From assembly GCA_900543415.1 (NCBI GenBank), contig UQRE01000057.1, forward strand, positions 1 to 5,189: a DNA stretch of 5,189 nt. Reading direction: 5' to 3'. The stretch comes from an uncultured Dorea sp. (GTDB taxonomy: Bacteria > Bacillota > Clostridia > Lachnospirales > Lachnospiraceae). Under the pieces are notes generated by a model that was not told the DNA's origin, ran no database searches, and saw only the letters and a program-made list of their open reading frames with translations. Position numbers and translations under genes: made by a program. The first letter of the stretch is position 1, and each line of letters opens with the position of its first letter. Shown here in pieces: positions 4,457 to 5,189 of this stretch.

Positions 4457-4522
4457 TAAATTTTGTCAAGTTTTATTTGCAAAAAGCCGACCTATTTTCA
4501 TATTTTGCTTATGTGCCGACAA

Positions 4523-4553
4523 GGGCGATAAACTCAAAACTCGCTTACCGCCC
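4523..4553 (-). terminator. Hairpin after the tnpV pseudogene
   Basis: In the minus-strand RNA GGGCGGTAA (4545-4553) pairs with TTATCGCCC (4523-4531), 9 bp with one G-U and a 13-base loop. It lies 15 bases after the old tnpV stop and is probably its original 3'-end structure. No long T-run follows. Confidence 0.45.
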
Positions 4554-4568
4554 CAATCACTTATCTTC

Positions 4569-4945
4569 TTATGCGCAAATCAATTCACTATTGACAACCT
4601 CTCTTGCACAGGCTTGAATGTTGTTCATCAATCCTATCCATTCCCAAGGTTGCTCTGCTTTGAGTGTTTCCGTCACACCCTGCTTTTCCGCCATTTCCTT
4701 AATCAATCTATGGAACATTTGCTCCGCCTATTGGTTAATATCGGCAAGATAGCGGTTCAAAGTACCCTCCACAGCATCGTTGTGTAAACAAGGTGCTTAT
4801 GCTCCTTTAGATACTCTTTGTGGCGTTGTCCCCATAAGCCGATAGGCTGCGTTTCTTCTTCGGAGAGTATCAAACAAGGGATATAATAATCTCCCTGTAA
4901 TTCATACCATAAACCATTACTTTCATCAAAAATGTACTTGTCCAT
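4569..4945 (-). pseudogene. tnpV: Broken tnpV transposon-associated gene
   Basis: TnpV-type proteins are accessory proteins of about 120 residues carried by Tn4451-like and other integrative elements of Firmicutes; their exact role is unsettled. Here the start codon and ribosome site are intact (ATG 4943-4945, GGAGG at 4955-4959). The first 57 codons show family features: LQGDYYIPCLILSEEETQ, then PIGLWGQRHKEYLKEHKHLV. One base is missing near 4770-4772, so the frame ends at a TGA (4757-4759) after 62 residues. In the shifted frame the rest is clear: EGTLNRYLADINQ, a TAG (4728-4730), then AEQMFHRLIKEMAEKQGV, AEQPWEWIGLMNNIQACARE, VVNSELICA and TAA (4569-4571). Repaired, the length and the conserved C-terminus (MNNIQACAREVVN) fit the family. 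No transposase or recombinase is in the window, so it is a fossil of an element lost or lying further right. Confidence 0.85.
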
Positions 4946-5019
4946 TTAATAAATCCTCCAGTATAATATATTCGCACATATGTCACAGTTCTCCGATTGC
5001 CACATTCTGTTATATTTTG

Positions 5020-5069
5020 TTATCAGATTTTCTTGCCCTTGTGTTTGCCCTTATCAGCTTACAAGGGGC
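5020..5069. repeat. Cluster of short direct and inverted repeats
   Basis: TTATCAG occurs at 5020-5026 and 5051-5057, and TTGCCCTT at 5033-5040 and 5045-5052. CCCTTGT (5036-5042) is inverted as ACAAGGG (5061-5067). The cluster lies about 75 bases upstream of the tnpV pseudogene. It may be part of the old element's regulatory or end sequence; I cannot assign it. No gene is evident between 4946 and 5144. Confidence 0.45.
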
Positions 5070-5144
5070 GAATAAAACAGTGTGAAATCGTATAATAAGT
5101 TAAGGTGAGCATTTTGCGATAAATCCTTTATTTTTAAGGGCACT

Positions 5145-5176
5145 GAAAAACTCTCGTTTTTTTGCGAGAGTTTTTC
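5145..5176. terminator. Strong hairpin, probable bidirectional terminator
   Basis: GAAAAACTCTCG (5145-5156) and CGAGAGTTTTTC (5165-5176) form a perfect 12-bp stem with an 8-base loop. The arms themselves contain A5/T5 tracts, so it has the stem-plus-U-tract form in both directions, and on the plus strand the T-rich stretch continues past the stem. It probably ends a minus-strand gene lying right of the window. Confidence 0.75.
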
Positions 5177-5189
5177 TTTCTTCTATAAA

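Noticed and set aside
4182..4787. Open frame of 201 codons on the plus strand
   Set aside because: It runs antisense through the DUF6442-type gene, its promoter and the tnpV fossil, has no ribosome site, and gives a Cys/Phe-rich product typical of a reversed AT-rich coding strand.
1..5189. CRISPR array, tRNA, rRNA, toxin-antitoxin pair or phage defence system
   Set aside because: I saw no regularly spaced repeats, no cloverleaf or rRNA sequence, and no protein with nuclease, toxin or other defence motifs.

Overview
This is an AT-rich window whose recognisable genes all lie on the minus strand, so transcription runs from right to left. The gene content suggests a low-GC gut-type Firmicute, most likely a clostridial Lachnospiraceae-like genome. 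The signs are strong AGGAGG ribosome binding sites, near-consensus sigma-A promoters, a CIRCE heat-shock operator, a PadR/DUF2812 pair, a DUF6442/Xre pair and a TnpV-type mobile-element gene. The taxonomic call is inference; there is no rRNA or other marker gene here.

Layout from right to left, following transcription. At 5145-5176 there is a strong hairpin at the window edge. At 4569-4945 lies a broken tnpV gene with one frameshift and one in-frame TAG. At 3827-4381 a near-perfect promoter drives a two-gene unit: a small DUF6442-type membrane protein and a Cro/C1-type regulator that probably controls its own operon. At 2464-3607 a GNAT acetyltransferase is followed by a small HEAT-repeat protein; the acetyltransferase has a structured leader with mutually exclusive hairpins. 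At 1714-2190 a small heat-shock protein (Hsp20) is transcribed from a promoter overlapped by a CIRCE element, which implies HrcA control. At 1406-1650 is the decayed C-terminal part of what looks like a YdeI/OmdA-type gene.

At 116-1079 is a compact three-gene operon: a PadR-family repressor, a DUF2812 membrane protein and a 30-residue single-pass membrane protein. Its promoter carries two matching dyads that look like the PadR operators, one inside the promoter and one over the start site. Nearly identical terminator hairpins lie at 63-96, where they end this operon, and at 1327-1359, just outside it, so the operon sits between copies of one sequence like a cassette.

The window reads as a row of small, independently regulated accessory units (stress, sensing and acetyltransferase functions), with two gene fossils as traces of past insertion and decay. 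No complete mobile element, CRISPR array, tRNA or rRNA is visible. The most interesting items are the PadR/DUF2812/30-residue cassette with its operators and duplicated terminators, and the competing-hairpin leader of the acetyltransferase.
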